The notes beneath the pieces were generated by a model. It had not been told where the DNA came from. It did no database searches and worked only from the letters and a program-made list of their open reading frames with translations. 24,502 nucleotides of DNA. Source: Clostridia bacterium. Lineage in GTDB: Bacteria > Bacillota > Clostridia > Christensenellales > HGM11417. Below are positions 1-6,928 of this stretch, piece after piece. The stretch spans positions 1-24,502 of the forward strand of contig JAFQWR010000173.1 of the NCBI GenBank assembly GCA_017407365.1, given 5' to 3'. Both the position numbers and the translations under genes were made by a program. Position 1 is the stretch's first letter. The number at the start of each line of letters is the position of its first letter.

Positions 1-552
1 AAAGAATTTACATTTCAGCTATGGGTACATATAATCGAATTTAGAAATCGGACCAACCATAATGTTACATCTCGCGTTAAGCAGAAAACGTGGGGCAAGG
101 CAGGCTGGAAGGAGCGGCAGGCGGTTGCGCTTCGCCGCGTATGCGAGGTGATAGGGGATAAAAAGGAAGAGGACCTCACCGCAGATGATTTCGCCTTGTA
201 TCTGATAAAGCGTTACGGCGCAAAAGAGGTAAGCTTTAAGGAATGCCTGCCCTATTTAGAAAATCCCGAGCAATATGCAGAGTACGAAGACCCCGTTTTC
301 CCCCTTACGGAAAATTGGATCGATATGGAAACGGCGCGGATTTTTATTTTACCTGCGCGCACGAAAAGTTATTTTAATCTGATCCGTCAGCGCGAGGGCT
401 TGATTTTCTATATGGGTGTAAAAAAAGACGGCAAGGTTTATAATACCCATTGGGACGAGAATCAGCACGCAGATGCGTTTAATTGGTATCCGTATTTATG
501 CGAAGAGGAGCAGTTGTTTTCCCGAACCTATGTGCGTATTTATGGAGGCTGA
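1..552 (+). CDS. Unrecognised protein, 5' end outside the window
   Basis: The reading frame is open from base 1 to the TGA at 550-552, giving about 183 residues with no convincing start. A GTG at 148 would give a 134-residue protein, but no Shine-Dalgarno precedes it, and the upstream frame reads as ordinary protein (for example TWGKAGWKERQ followed by AVALRRVCEVIG). I therefore treat the gene as truncated by the window edge. The visible part is soluble, rich in acidic and aromatic residues, with no signal peptide or membrane segment. I do not recognise the family. A weak terminator follows at 607-640. That it is a real gene is fairly likely from length and composition; no function is assigned. 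Confidence 0.6.
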   Translation, partial: KEFTFQLWVHIIEFRNRTNHNVTSRVKQKTWGKAGWKERQAVALRRVCEVIGDKKEEDLTADDFALYLIKRYGAKEVSFKECLPYLENPEQYAEYEDPVFPLTENWIDMETARIFILPARTKSYFNLIRQREGLIFYMGVKKDGKVYNTHWDENQHADAFNWYPYLCEEEQLFSRTYVRIYGG

Positions 553-606
553 TTTCGGCAAAAAGGTGCGGTTAAACGCCCGAAGATCTCGTGCTTTTTC
601 GCCCCT

Positions 607-640
607 GCAAGAAAGAAAACCCGTTTGCCTTGCTTTTTTT
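607..640 (+). terminator. Weak intrinsic terminator after the first gene
   Basis: GCAAG (607-611) pairs with CTTGC (629-633), directly followed by seven T (634-640). The stem is only 5 bp, but the T tract and the position 55 bases after the stop fit a terminator. Confidence 0.45.
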
Positions 641-672
641 CGGCAGATCTATCCGGTTGTGTGAGAAAGCAG

Positions 673-701
673 TTGCATTTTTTTTGTAAAAGGAGTATAA
701 T
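673..701 (+). promoter_or_regulatory. Sigma-A-type promoter of the HdeD-like gene
   Basis: TTGCAT (673-678) and TATAAT (696-701) are separated by exactly 17 bases. The start codon follows 23 bases after the -10 box, with a strong AAAGGAGATG ribosome binding site between them. Confidence 0.8.
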
Positions 702-724
702 AAAAGAAAAAAGGAGATGTAACT

Positions 725-1198
725 ATGGCAAAGAAAAAAATGGACCTTTCCATGAACAACATTCTGACCTGTATTGCTTATGCAATCATCGGTATCCTTT
801 TCCTCACGATGAAGAGCGGTATGATCGGCGTTATGATGACGATCATCGGCGTGCTGTTCATGGTAATGGGCGTTATCGACATCTTTAAGGGTAAGGACTT
901 CGCAAAGGGCATTGGTGAAATCGTCATCGGTGTTGTCGTTCTTCTCTTGGGCTGGCTGATCACCGACCTCGTTCTGCTGATCTTCGGTATCCTGCTTGCA
1001 ATCAAGGGCGCAATGGATCTGTTCAAAAACCTGAAAAACGGCCTTGGCGCAATGCTTTCGCCCCTTGTAACGCTGGTGATCGGTATTCTGCTTATCGTTT
1101 CCAAGTGGGCACTCACCGATGTGATCTGCATCATCGTTGGTATCGTATTCCTCGTGAATGCAGTGATGGCTCTGTTTGGCAAGCGCTTAAAAAAGTAA
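725..1198 (+). CDS. HdeD/DUF308-family six-helix membrane protein
   Basis: This 157-residue protein is almost wholly hydrophobic. Six predicted membrane segments lie at about 11-28, 32-54, 62-79, 80-97, 108-127 and 130-150, in three hairpins joined by short charged loops (FKGKDFAKG, FKNLKNG), and the C-terminus is basic (GKRLKK). This layout and length match the DUF308/HdeD family, named after the E. coli acid-resistance membrane protein; the role in Clostridia is not established. The start is set by AAAGGAGATG just upstream. The gene looks monocistronic, with a promoter at 673-701 and terminators at 1204-1312. Confidence is high for the family and low for any physiological role. Confidence 0.8.
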   Translation: MAKKKMDLSMNNILTCIAYAIIGILFLTMKSGMIGVMMTIIGVLFMVMGVIDIFKGKDFAKGIGEIVIGVVVLLLGWLITDLVLLIFGILLAIKGAMDLFKNLKNGLGAMLSPLVTLVIGILLIVSKWALTDVICIIVGIVFLVNAVMALFGKRLKK

Positions 1199-1203
1199 AA
1201 TAA

Positions 1204-1269
1204 GCAAACAGAATAAGAGCAGGTATGCAGGGCTTTCGTGCCTCTTGCGTGCTTGCTCTTTTTGTTTGC
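1204..1269 (+). terminator. Imperfect long hairpin after the HdeD-like gene
   Basis: GCAAACA (1204-1210) plus AAGAGCA (1215-1221) pairs with TGCTCTT (1254-1260) plus TGTTTGC (1263-1269), giving two stacked helices with small internal loops. The loop between can fold on its own. Six bases separate it from the stop codon. Confidence 0.55.
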
Positions 1270-1284
1270 GGCATTGCGGGGAAG

Positions 1285-1312
1285 GAGCGGCTGAAAAAGC
1301 CCTCTTTTTTTT
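1285..1312 (+). terminator. Canonical intrinsic terminator
   Basis: GAG-C-GGCT (1285-1292) pairs with AGCCCTC (1298-1304) through seven base pairs with one bulged C and a five-base A-rich loop. Eight T follow (1305-1312). It ends the transcript of the HdeD-like gene. Confidence 0.75.
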
Positions 1313-1520
1313 GCTCTTTTTGGTGAGGAGTCTTCGTGTGTGGGCAGGGCTTTATGTGGGATAAACGGCTTTGCAAGGCGAAGGCGAAGGTGTTTTTTTA
1401 TGCGTTTTTCGGGAAAAAGGGAAGGGGCTGTTTTGCGTGAGCAGAGGGGAGAAATAGAGAGCCAAGAGAATAATCCGCGCGCAAAATGCGAAAAATACCC
1501 TTGCGGGGGCGGCATTTTGC

Positions 1521-1549
1521 TTGCCATAAGAGAGGGAATTTGCTATAAT
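1521..1549 (+). promoter_or_regulatory. Promoter of the Y-family polymerase gene
   Basis: TTGCCA (1521-1526) and an extended -10 TGCTATAAT (1541-1549) have a 17-base spacer. Predicted transcription start is near 1556, exactly where the LexA box begins. Confidence 0.8.
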
Positions 1550-1555
1550 ATATAA

Positions 1556-1569
1556 CGAACATATATTCG
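1556..1569. promoter_or_regulatory. LexA (DinR-type) SOS box
   Basis: CGAACATATATTCG differs from the Bacillus consensus CGAAC-N4-GTTCG at one position (A for G in the right half-site). It covers the predicted transcription start of the polymerase gene, an ideal position for repression. Placement next to a translesion polymerase supports SOS control. Confidence 0.8.
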
Positions 1570-1593
1570 TATAATAATCAAAAGGGGGAAGAT

Positions 1594-3081
1594 ATGGAGC
1601 AGAGGACGTACGTTGCCATCGACTTAAAATCCTTTTATGCCTCAGTAGAGTGCATAGAGCGCGGCTACGACCCACTCAACGTCAACCTTGTGGTGGCGGA
1701 CGAAGGTCGCACAGATAAAACCATCGGACTTGCCGTTTCTCCCTCGCTCAAGGCGTTTGGGGTGCCGGGGCGGCCGAGGCTGTTTGAGGTAAAGCAAAGA
1801 ATTGCAGAGGTGAATGCAGAGCGCAGGGCAAAATGCCGTGGAGCTTTTAAGGGGAAATCCGTCTGCTACGACAGGCTGATGGCTTGCCCCAATTTGCAGG
1901 TAGATTTTGTGGTGGCGCCCCCACGCATGGCGCTATACGTGGCATACAGCACTAAAATCTACGGCATTTACCTTGGCTTTGTTGCGCCCGAGGACATCCA
2001 CGTGTATTCCATCGACGAGGTTTTTATTGACCTCACCGACTATATGCGCCTCTACGGCGAAAGCGCAGAGGCTCTCACACGCAGGATGATAGGAGAGGTG
2101 CATAGGCAAACGGGCATCACTGCAACAGCAGGCATCGGCAGTAACCTGTACCTTGCCAAGGTTGCCATGGATATCCTTGCAAAGCGTATGCCGCCCGAGG
2201 CTCACGGCGCAAGAATTGCCACTCTTTCTGAGCGGGACTACCGCCTGCGCCTCTGGTCGCACCTGCCGCTCACCGATTTCTGGCGCATCGGCAGAGGCAC
2301 AGAGCGACGCCTCAGCCGTGTGGGGCTGTATACCATGGGCGATATTGCCGCTTGCAGTGTGGGGGAGGGCTATCATTCGGAGGCGCTTTTGTATAAGCTG
2401 TTTGGGGTGAATGCCGAGTATCTCATCGACCACGCATGGGGCTATGAGCCCTGCACCATAGCGGATATCAAGGCGTATGCGCCAAAAAGCAGCAGCGTTT
2501 CCACCGGTCAGGTGCTTACAAAGCCATATACCAACGCCGCCGCAAGGGTGGTGGTAAAGGAAATGGCAGACCAGCTTTCGGCGGAGCTTTTCACAAGGGG
2601 GCTTCTTACAAGGGCAATCACCCTTACGGTGGGCTACGATGCCTCCTTTTTGCAGGATGAGCAAGCCGCACAGACCTTTACGGGCGAGGTTACGGTGGAT
2701 TTTTACGGCAGAGCGGTGCCAAGGCACGCACACGGCACAAAGGCATTGCCGCTTTTTACCGCTTCCTCGCGTGCTTTGATGGAGACGGCGGCAGAGCTTT
2801 TTGACCGCATCACCGACGCAAGGCTCCCCATCCGCCGTATCACGCTGTGCGCCGCCGAGGTGATGAGCGAGGACGAATACCGTGCCGCACCCAGGCAGCT
2901 GGATATGTTTTCCATGCCTTTGCAGGCAGAGGAGAAAGAGGAAAGAGAGCGGGAGGCGCAGGAGGCGGAGCAGAAAATCAAGCAGAAATACGGCAAAAAC
3001 GCCATTTTTAAGGGTATGAGCCTTGGAGAGGACGCCACGGCGCGTCTGCGCAACGAGCAAATCGGCGGACATAAGGCGTAG
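1594..3081 (+). CDS. Y-family DNA polymerase, UvrX/UmuC-like
   Basis: A 495-residue translesion DNA polymerase of the Gram-positive UvrX/YqjW branch. The catalytic carboxylates are visible: D10 in AIDLKSFYASVE, and D141/E142 in YSIDEVFID. The region from about 173 (TATAGIGSNLYLAKVAMD) is the helix-hairpin-helix thumb entry. A beta-clamp-binding motif QLDMF lies at 435-439. The C-terminal tail (KYGKNAIFKGMSL ... RNEQIGGHKA) is typical of this branch. Start ATG is preceded by AAAGGGGGAAG. A consensus-like promoter overlapped by a LexA box indicates DNA-damage induction. The YolD-like protein downstream is the usual partner of these enzymes. The family is certain; the exact name (uvrX, umuC, dinB-like) is less so. 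Confidence 0.93.
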   Translation: MEQRTYVAIDLKSFYASVECIERGYDPLNVNLVVADEGRTDKTIGLAVSPSLKAFGVPGRPRLFEVKQRIAEVNAERRAKCRGAFKGKSVCYDRLMACPNLQVDFVVAPPRMALYVAYSTKIYGIYLGFVAPEDIHVYSIDEVFIDLTDYMRLYGESAEALTRRMIGEVHRQTGITATAGIGSNLYLAKVAMDILAKRMPPEAHGARIATLSERDYRLRLWSHLPLTDFWRIGRGTERRLSRVGLYTMGDIAACSVGEGYHSEALLYKLFGVNAEYLIDHAWGYEPCTIADIKAYAPKSSSVSTGQVLTKPYTNAAARVVVKEMADQLSAELFTRGLLTRAITLTVGYDASFLQDEQAAQTFTGEVTVDFYGRAVPRHAHGTKALPLFTASSRALMETAAELFDRITDARLPIRRITLCAAEVMSEDEYRAAPRQLDMFSMPLQAEEKEEREREAQEAEQKIKQKYGKNAIFKGMSLGEDATARLRNEQIGGHKA

Positions 3082-3215
3082 AGCCTCTTCCTCCTGCGTA
3101 AAAGGGAAAGAGAAGCCTTTTTGCTTAGCGCCAGACGGCGGTTTTATAGAGCGGCCGCAAAAGGTATTCTCAGTTAAGGGGCAAGCGCTTTGCTGTGGGG
3201 GAGAAGGTGCAGAGG

Positions 3216-3251
3216 CTTTTTGCGCAAAACAACGCCGCAAAGGGCTTTTTC
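3216..3251 (+). terminator. Terminator-like hairpin between polymerase and YolD-like genes
   Basis: CTTTTTGCG (3216-3224) can pair with CGCAAAGGG (3236-3244) over nine pairs including two G-U, followed by CTTTTTC. It lies in the 217-base gap between the two genes and could terminate or attenuate the polymerase transcript before the YolD-like gene. Confidence 0.45.
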
Positions 3252-3298
3252 TGTGCGGCTCGCATTCGGGCAGAGGAAAAAGGAGAGGAGGGGCTTAT

Positions 3299-3745
3299 AT
3301 GGAGGAAAGAAAAGGAGAGGAGACCGCCACGCGGGAGCGGTACGGCAATCTGATCGACCGCAAAAGACCGATATCCCGTGTGCATCCGCCCCAGCCGCTT
3401 TCCGTGCGTGCGGCAATGTTTGCGCCCTTTGCGGCGCTTTCGGGCTATGGCGATGCGGTGGAAGAGCAGGCGAGGCTCACCGAGCAGGAGCGTGAGCTGA
3501 TGGAGGATGAGCGTGCGCGCCTGAACGGAATTTTAAGTATGTTGCAGGATCGCATCGAAAGCCGCCCCTTGGTGCGGGTGCGGTATTTTGTTCCCGATGC
3601 AAAAAAGTCGGGCGGAAGCTATTGCAAAAAAGAGGGCAGACTGCGGCGGATTGATGCGCTAAGGCGCGTGCTGGTGTTTGAGGGCGGCACCCGTATTCCG
3701 CTCAGCCTTGTTGCCGATATAGAATACAACACGGAAGGCTCCTGA
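3299..3745 (+). CDS. YolD-like protein
   Basis: A 148-residue YolD-family protein. The N-terminal signature YGNLIDRKRPISRVHPP followed by LSVRAAMFAPFAALSGYGDAV is typical of clostridial YolD-like proteins encoded beside UvrX-type polymerases; YolD has been proposed to act like UmuD as a polymerase accessory factor. The C-terminal part (about 88-148, RVRYFVPDAKKSGGSY ... IPLSLVADIEYN) is a small beta-rich domain. The frame is open further upstream, but the start at 3299 is chosen because AAAGGAGAGGAGGGG precedes it and the family motif begins about ten residues later. It has no obvious promoter of its own, so SOS co-transcription with the polymerase is likely. Confidence 0.85.
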   Translation: MEERKGEETATRERYGNLIDRKRPISRVHPPQPLSVRAAMFAPFAALSGYGDAVEEQARLTEQERELMEDERARLNGILSMLQDRIESRPLVRVRYFVPDAKKSGGSYCKKEGRLRRIDALRRVLVFEGGTRIPLSLVADIEYNTEGS

Positions 3746-3788
3746 TACCGCCGTTTTTCCGAAAGTGCGGCAATCGCTTTTTGTTTGC

Positions 3789-3817
3789 TTGTGAAAAAGG
3801 CACGGATATGCTATAAT
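3789..3817 (+). promoter_or_regulatory. Promoter of the flavodiiron protein gene
   Basis: TTGTGA (3789-3794), a 17-base spacer and an extended -10 TGCTATAAT (3809-3817). The start codon lies 57 bases downstream behind AAAAAGGAGTAAAAA. Confidence 0.8.
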
Positions 3818-3874
3818 ATGAGGGAAAAAAGAGGGGAGCAGATGCGCTCTCTGCTACGGAAAAAGGAGTAAAAA

Positions 3875-5029
3875 ATGCAAAGAGTTACACATGATATTTT
3901 TAACGTAGGCGTTTCTGACCGAGAAATCGATTTGTTTGAGGGGCAGTACGTTGTGCCCAACGGCATGGCGTATAATTCCTACCTGATCCGTGATGAAAAA
4001 ATTGCCGTGCTGGATACGGTGGACGCACGCTTTGGCGAGGAATGGATGTCGTACGTTGCCGAGGCGGCAGAGGGCAGAGCGCCCGATTACCTCATCGTAC
4101 AGCATATGGAGCCCGATCATTCGGCAAACATCAACCGTTTTCTTGCGGCATATCCCAATTGCACCGTGCTTGCCTCCGATAAGGCGTTTGCCATGATGAA
4201 GCAGTTCTACGGCAACGACTACCCCGAGCGCCGCACCGTAATCAAAGAGGGTGACACCCTGTGCCTTGGCAAGCACACGCTCAGCTTCGTAGCCGCACCC
4301 ATGGTGCATTGGCCCGAGGTAATGGTCACCTACGATTGCTGTGACAAGGTGCTGTTTTCGGCAGACGCATTCGGTAAATTCGGTGCACAGGACGTAGAAG
4401 AGGATTGGGCTTGCGAGGCACGCAGATACTACTTCGGCATCGTGGGCAAATACGGTATGCAGGCGCAGGCGCTTCTCAAAAAAGCGGCAGGGCTGGATAT
4501 TGCCGTAATCTGTCCCCTGCACGGGCCCGTGCTCAGCGAAAATCTTTCCTACTACCTCAATCTGTATCAGATCTGGACCACCTACGGCGTAGAAAGCGAG
4601 GGCGTGGTGATTGCCTACACCTCGGTATACGGCAACACCCGTGCGGCTGTAAGGCTGCTCAGAGAGGAGCTTACCCGTCTTGGCGTTAAGGTGCAGGTGA
4701 ACGACCTTGCGCGCTGTGATATGGCAGAGGCAATCGAAGACGCCTTCCGCTACGGAAAGCTCGTGCTTGCCACCACCACCTACAATATGGATGTCTTCCC
4801 CTTTATGCACACCTTTTTAAGCGGACTTACCGAGCGTAACTTCCAGGGCCGCAAGGTGGGCATCATCGAAAACGGAACGTGGGCGCCCATGGCGGCAAAA
4901 AAGATGACCGCCTACTTAGAGGGCTGCAAAAATCTTACCTACCTTTCGCCCACCGTTACCCTGCGTTCTGCCATGACGGAGCAGAACAGGGCGGAAATCG
5001 CTCAGCTGGCAAAGGCACTTGCGGAGTAA
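3875..5029 (+). CDS. fprA: Flavodiiron protein (FprA-type A flavoprotein)
   Basis: A 384-residue cytoplasmic flavodiiron protein, which reduces O2 to water and/or NO to N2O in anaerobes using electrons from rubredoxin or similar donors. The N-terminal metallo-beta-lactamase domain (1-240) carries the full diiron ligand set: H77, E79, D81, H82 (QHMEPDHS), H145, D164 (SADAFGKFGA) and H216 (CPLHGP). The C-terminal flavodoxin domain begins near 245 with the FMN phosphate loop YTSVYGNTR (248-256). Length is normal for the two-domain form, without fused rubredoxin. It has its own promoter and appears monocistronic. The final codons GCG GAG TAA form the first bases of a 39-bp tandem repeat. Whether O2 or NO is preferred cannot be read from the sequence. 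Confidence 0.95.
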   Translation: MQRVTHDIFNVGVSDREIDLFEGQYVVPNGMAYNSYLIRDEKIAVLDTVDARFGEEWMSYVAEAAEGRAPDYLIVQHMEPDHSANINRFLAAYPNCTVLASDKAFAMMKQFYGNDYPERRTVIKEGDTLCLGKHTLSFVAAPMVHWPEVMVTYDCCDKVLFSADAFGKFGAQDVEEDWACEARRYYFGIVGKYGMQAQALLKKAAGLDIAVICPLHGPVLSENLSYYLNLYQIWTTYGVESEGVVIAYTSVYGNTRAAVRLLREELTRLGVKVQVNDLARCDMAEAIEDAFRYGKLVLATTTYNMDVFPFMHTFLSGLTERNFQGRKVGIIENGTWAPMAAKKMTAYLEGCKNLTYLSPTVTLRSAMTEQNRAEIAQLAKALAE

Positions 5030-5146
5030 GAGCAAAGCGCTCATAGCCTAAGAGCGTCGGCGGAGTAAGAGCAAAGCGCTCATAGCCTAAGGGCACTGGC
5101 GGAGTAAGAGCAAAGCACTCATAGCCTAAGAGTGCCGGCGGAGTAA
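5021..5146 (+). repeat. 39-bp tandem repeat, three copies plus a partial
   Basis: Copies lie at 5021-5059, 5060-5098 and 5099-5137, with a nine-base partial copy at 5138-5146. Each begins GCGGAGTAAGAGCAAAGC; the first includes the last two codons and the stop of the flavodiiron gene. Each unit can form a short hairpin around a constant loop ATAGCCTAA: CGCTC/GAGCG in copy 1 and CACTC/GAGTG in copy 3, a compensatory change. Copy 2 pairs less well. Confidence 0.9.
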
Positions 5147-5288
5147 AAGCTCTTCTCTTGAAGGTGAGGCTGATTGCATTTGGCGCAGGGCTTTGCGCCC
5201 CCGGGCGAATGCCGCACGGGAGCTTTGTGACGGCTTAAAAAATACGCCTCCCCTTTTTTCGGGGCGGCGGTTAAAAAACAGGGCGGCA

Positions 5289-5510
5289 AGGGGCAAAAAT
5301 CGCTCCGTAAAATAATGATATTTTTGCCGTTGGAAAAATTTCATAAAAAACAATGCGCAAAAAAGGGAGGGTGTTTTTACCCTCCTTTTGCTTTTGTAAA
5401 ATTCTCGCTCTGCGCAACCTGGCAGTTGTAAAATTGCGTGCAACAGCGGCGTGGCTACTTGTTTATCGGGCGGTTATTTTTCAAAAACGGGGCAAATTTC
5501 GCCCTTAAAA
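5289..5510. repeat. Dispersed intergenic element, copy A
   Basis: Shares four blocks with 23941-24163 at almost identical spacing: CGTAAAATAATGATATTTTT (5306 here, 23958 there), GGAGGGT (5366/24018), TGGCTACTTGTT (5452/24105) and GGCAAATTTCGCCCT (5491/24144). Offsets from the first block are 60, 146 and 185 here against 60, 147 and 186 there. Sequence between blocks is diverged. Orientation is the same in both copies. Confidence 0.75.
5361..5395 (+). terminator. Hairpin with T-rich tail inside intergenic element copy A
   Basis: GGAGGGT (5366-5372) pairs with ACCCTCC (5379-5385) and the flanking A and T runs extend the stem; CTTTTG tails follow. It probably ends read-through from the flavodiiron gene. 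Confidence 0.6.
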
Positions 5511-5549
5511 AGCATAGCGGTTTTATAAAACGCCTAAAATGGAAAAAAT

Positions 5550-5599
5550 CCCCTTGATTTCAGCAGGGTTTTCATCTGCGAATACAAGGGGCTTTTTTT
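5550..5599. terminator. Bidirectional intrinsic terminator
   Basis: CCCCTTG (5550-5556) pairs with CAAGGGG (5585-5591), followed by C and seven T on the + strand. On the - strand the stem is followed by ATTTTTT. A smaller GCAG/CTGC helix lies in the loop. It sits between the convergent flavodiiron and AraC genes and can serve both. Confidence 0.8.
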
Positions 5600-5867
5600 G
5601 TCGGAAATTTGGAAAAAACAGCCGCTCTCGGGTGGGTGCCGTAAGGGCAGAGGCAAGGGACAGCTTTGCCAATTTTTATTTTCGTAAAAAAATGATAGAG
5701 GCACTCTCTCTTCCTTCTGCTCTCCTTCGGGTGCTGTGCTCAAAAAATTTTTGGTGTGCTTTGTGTCAGAAGAAACGCTTTGGTAAAAACGGAAAGCGGC
5801 ACTACCCGTTCTCTCCCTCCTTTCGGAGCAATCGATTTTTTTCTGCGTGGAAAAAGGAGAAAAAGCC

Positions 5868-6761
5868 TTACACGCTCGCCTCGTTTGTCTTGCGTACCTT
5901 TTTACGGTACTCGGCAGGGGACATATTTGTCATCTCCTTAAACTTCTTCGAAAAGTAGAAGGGGTCGGAAAAGCCGATGGAGTAGGCAATCTCCTTGTTG
6001 GTGTAGCTTGCCTTCACCAGATAGTCGAGCGATTTCTGTATGCGGTAGCGCAGAACGTACTGCACAAAGGGCAGACCTGCCTCCTCCTTGAACAGGCGAC
6101 TGAGGTACGAGGGGTTCAAGCCTAAGTGCTTTGCCAGCATGGGGAGCGAGAGGTCGGGGTTGTGGTAGTTTTGCTCGATGAAGGTGAGCGAGGCAGAAAG
6201 ATAGTCCTCCTGCAGGGTGTTCAGCCCCACCACAAAGGTCTGCCGCTCGCTGATGATTTTGGCAAAAATCTCGTAGAGATACGCCACCGTCAGAATGTCA
6301 CGGGTAGATTCGGAGTTTGCCTCAATCAGCTTAGAAAAGCCCTGCCCTATGGCAGGGTCATTACAGCAGTACACGGGGTTATCGGGCGAAAACAGCGCAC
6401 GCTCAAAAAAGTATTTTGCCTTCACGCCCATAAAGTTCACCCACTTATATTCCCAGGGGTTTTGCGGATTGGGGTAATACTCTATCTTCTCTCCGGGGAA
6501 AAAGGCAAACACGTGGTTTTCGGTGATGCGGTACACCTGATTGCGGATTTTATAAAAGCCCTCGCCGCTGACCACGTAGTGCAGGGCAAAATAGTTGTAG
6601 CACCGCTTTAAGGTGGGCTTGTTGCTGTCGCAACGCTCCATGCCGCATTCCAGTGTAAAAATATCGTGCGTTTCCGAATTGTTGGTGTAAAAAAAGAAAA
6701 AGGCATCCTCGGGCGTGGTGGTGCTCAGTGTGATCTTTTCCGTGCGGTCCTGGTCTATCAT
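5868..6761 (-). CDS. AraC-family transcriptional regulator
   Basis: A 297-residue regulator. The N-terminal half (about 20-165) is an AraC-type cupin sensor domain (NYFALHYVVSGEGFYKIRN, VFAFFPGEKIEYYP). The C-terminal domain (about 190-291) holds two helix-turn-helix units: LPMLAKHLGLNPSYLSRLFK and NKEIAYSIGFSDPFYFSKKF, ending in the family motif MTNMSPAEYRKK. The start is fixed by AAAAAGGAGTATTT. It is transcribed away from the glycoside-hydrolase and transporter genes with a 167-base shared control region, the usual arrangement for a local activator that binds a sugar released from the substrate. The ligand is unknown; rhamnose or arabinose would fit the neighbours. Confidence 0.93.
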   Translation of the reverse strand: MIDQDRTEKITLSTTTPEDAFFFFYTNNSETHDIFTLECGMERCDSNKPTLKRCYNYFALHYVVSGEGFYKIRNQVYRITENHVFAFFPGEKIEYYPNPQNPWEYKWVNFMGVKAKYFFERALFSPDNPVYCCNDPAIGQGFSKLIEANSESTRDILTVAYLYEIFAKIISERQTFVVGLNTLQEDYLSASLTFIEQNYHNPDLSLPMLAKHLGLNPSYLSRLFKEEAGLPFVQYVLRYRIQKSLDYLVKASYTNKEIAYSIGFSDPFYFSKKFKEMTNMSPAEYRKKVRKTNEASV

Positions 6762-6814
6762 AAATACTCCTTTTTGAGGGCTTATTGGCAGGGCAAAAAT
6801 CTCTGCTTATATCC

Positions 6815-6843
6815 ATTTTACACCATCCGATTCATAAAGTCAA
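6815..6843 (-). promoter_or_regulatory. Promoter of the AraC regulator gene
   Basis: On the - strand TTGACT (complement of 6838-6843) and TAAAAT (complement of 6815-6820) are separated by 17 bases. The near-consensus -35 suggests constitutive expression of the regulator. Confidence 0.7.
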
Positions 6844-6873
6844 ATTTTTTTAGGTTCGGGCAATATTTTTCCA

Positions 6874-6902
6874 TTTACAAATGCACGCTGATGAATTAAA
6901 AT
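6874..6902 (+). promoter_or_regulatory. Candidate promoter of the polysaccharide-use operon
   Basis: TTTACA (6874-6879) and TAAAAT (6897-6902) with a 17-base spacer, 26 bases before the first operon gene. It lies about 30 bases from the divergent AraC promoter, so one bound regulator could act on both. Confidence 0.65.
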
Positions 6903-6928
6903 AAAGGTAGAAAAGGAGAGGGTGAATT

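Larger units (their letters stand above)
1199..1520. other. Intergenic stretch without a credible gene
   Basis: Apart from the two terminators, nothing coding is evident between the HdeD-like stop and the polymerase promoter. Open frames here on both strands are basic, low-quality translations without ribosome binding sites. Confidence 0.6.
5147..5867. other. Gene-free region between the flavodiiron and AraC genes
   Basis: No convincing gene on either strand. It holds hairpin terminators, the first copy of a dispersed intergenic element (5289-5510), and at 5652-5670 a weak GGCAA/TTGCC hairpin followed by an AT-rich stretch. A 139-codon frame at 5539-5958 runs over a terminator and the AraC 3' end and is not credible. 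Confidence 0.6.

Noticed and set aside
778..1527. 249-codon open frame on the - strand over the HdeD-like gene
   Set aside because: Crosses two terminators and a membrane-protein gene in antisense; composition is Arg/Pro/Ser-rich and not protein-like.
1933..3240. 435-codon open frame on the - strand across the polymerase gene
   Set aside because: It is antisense to a clearly coding gene with intact motifs; its translation is Cys/His/Arg-rich, without domains or a ribosome binding site.
3023..3298. Upstream extension of the YolD-like frame
   Set aside because: The extension overlaps the polymerase end, has Cys/Arg-rich composition and crosses a terminator-like hairpin; a strong ribosome binding site and the family motif support the start at 3299.
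3854..4810. 318-codon open frame on the - strand over the flavodiiron gene
   Set aside because: Antisense shadow of a gene with all metal-ligand residues; no ribosome binding site and no recognisable domain.
5021..5146. CRISPR array
   Set aside because: Copies are directly abutting with no spacers, and the first lies in a coding gene end.
5539..5958. 139-codon open frame on the + strand
   Set aside because: Begins inside the left arm of a terminator, is antisense to the AraC gene at its end, and has no ribosome binding site.
6762..6928. AraC-binding direct repeats (GGGCAAAAAT near 6791 and GGGCAATATT near 6858)
   Set aside because: Two short partial matches 67 bases apart are too weak to call an operator pair without comparison to related promoters.
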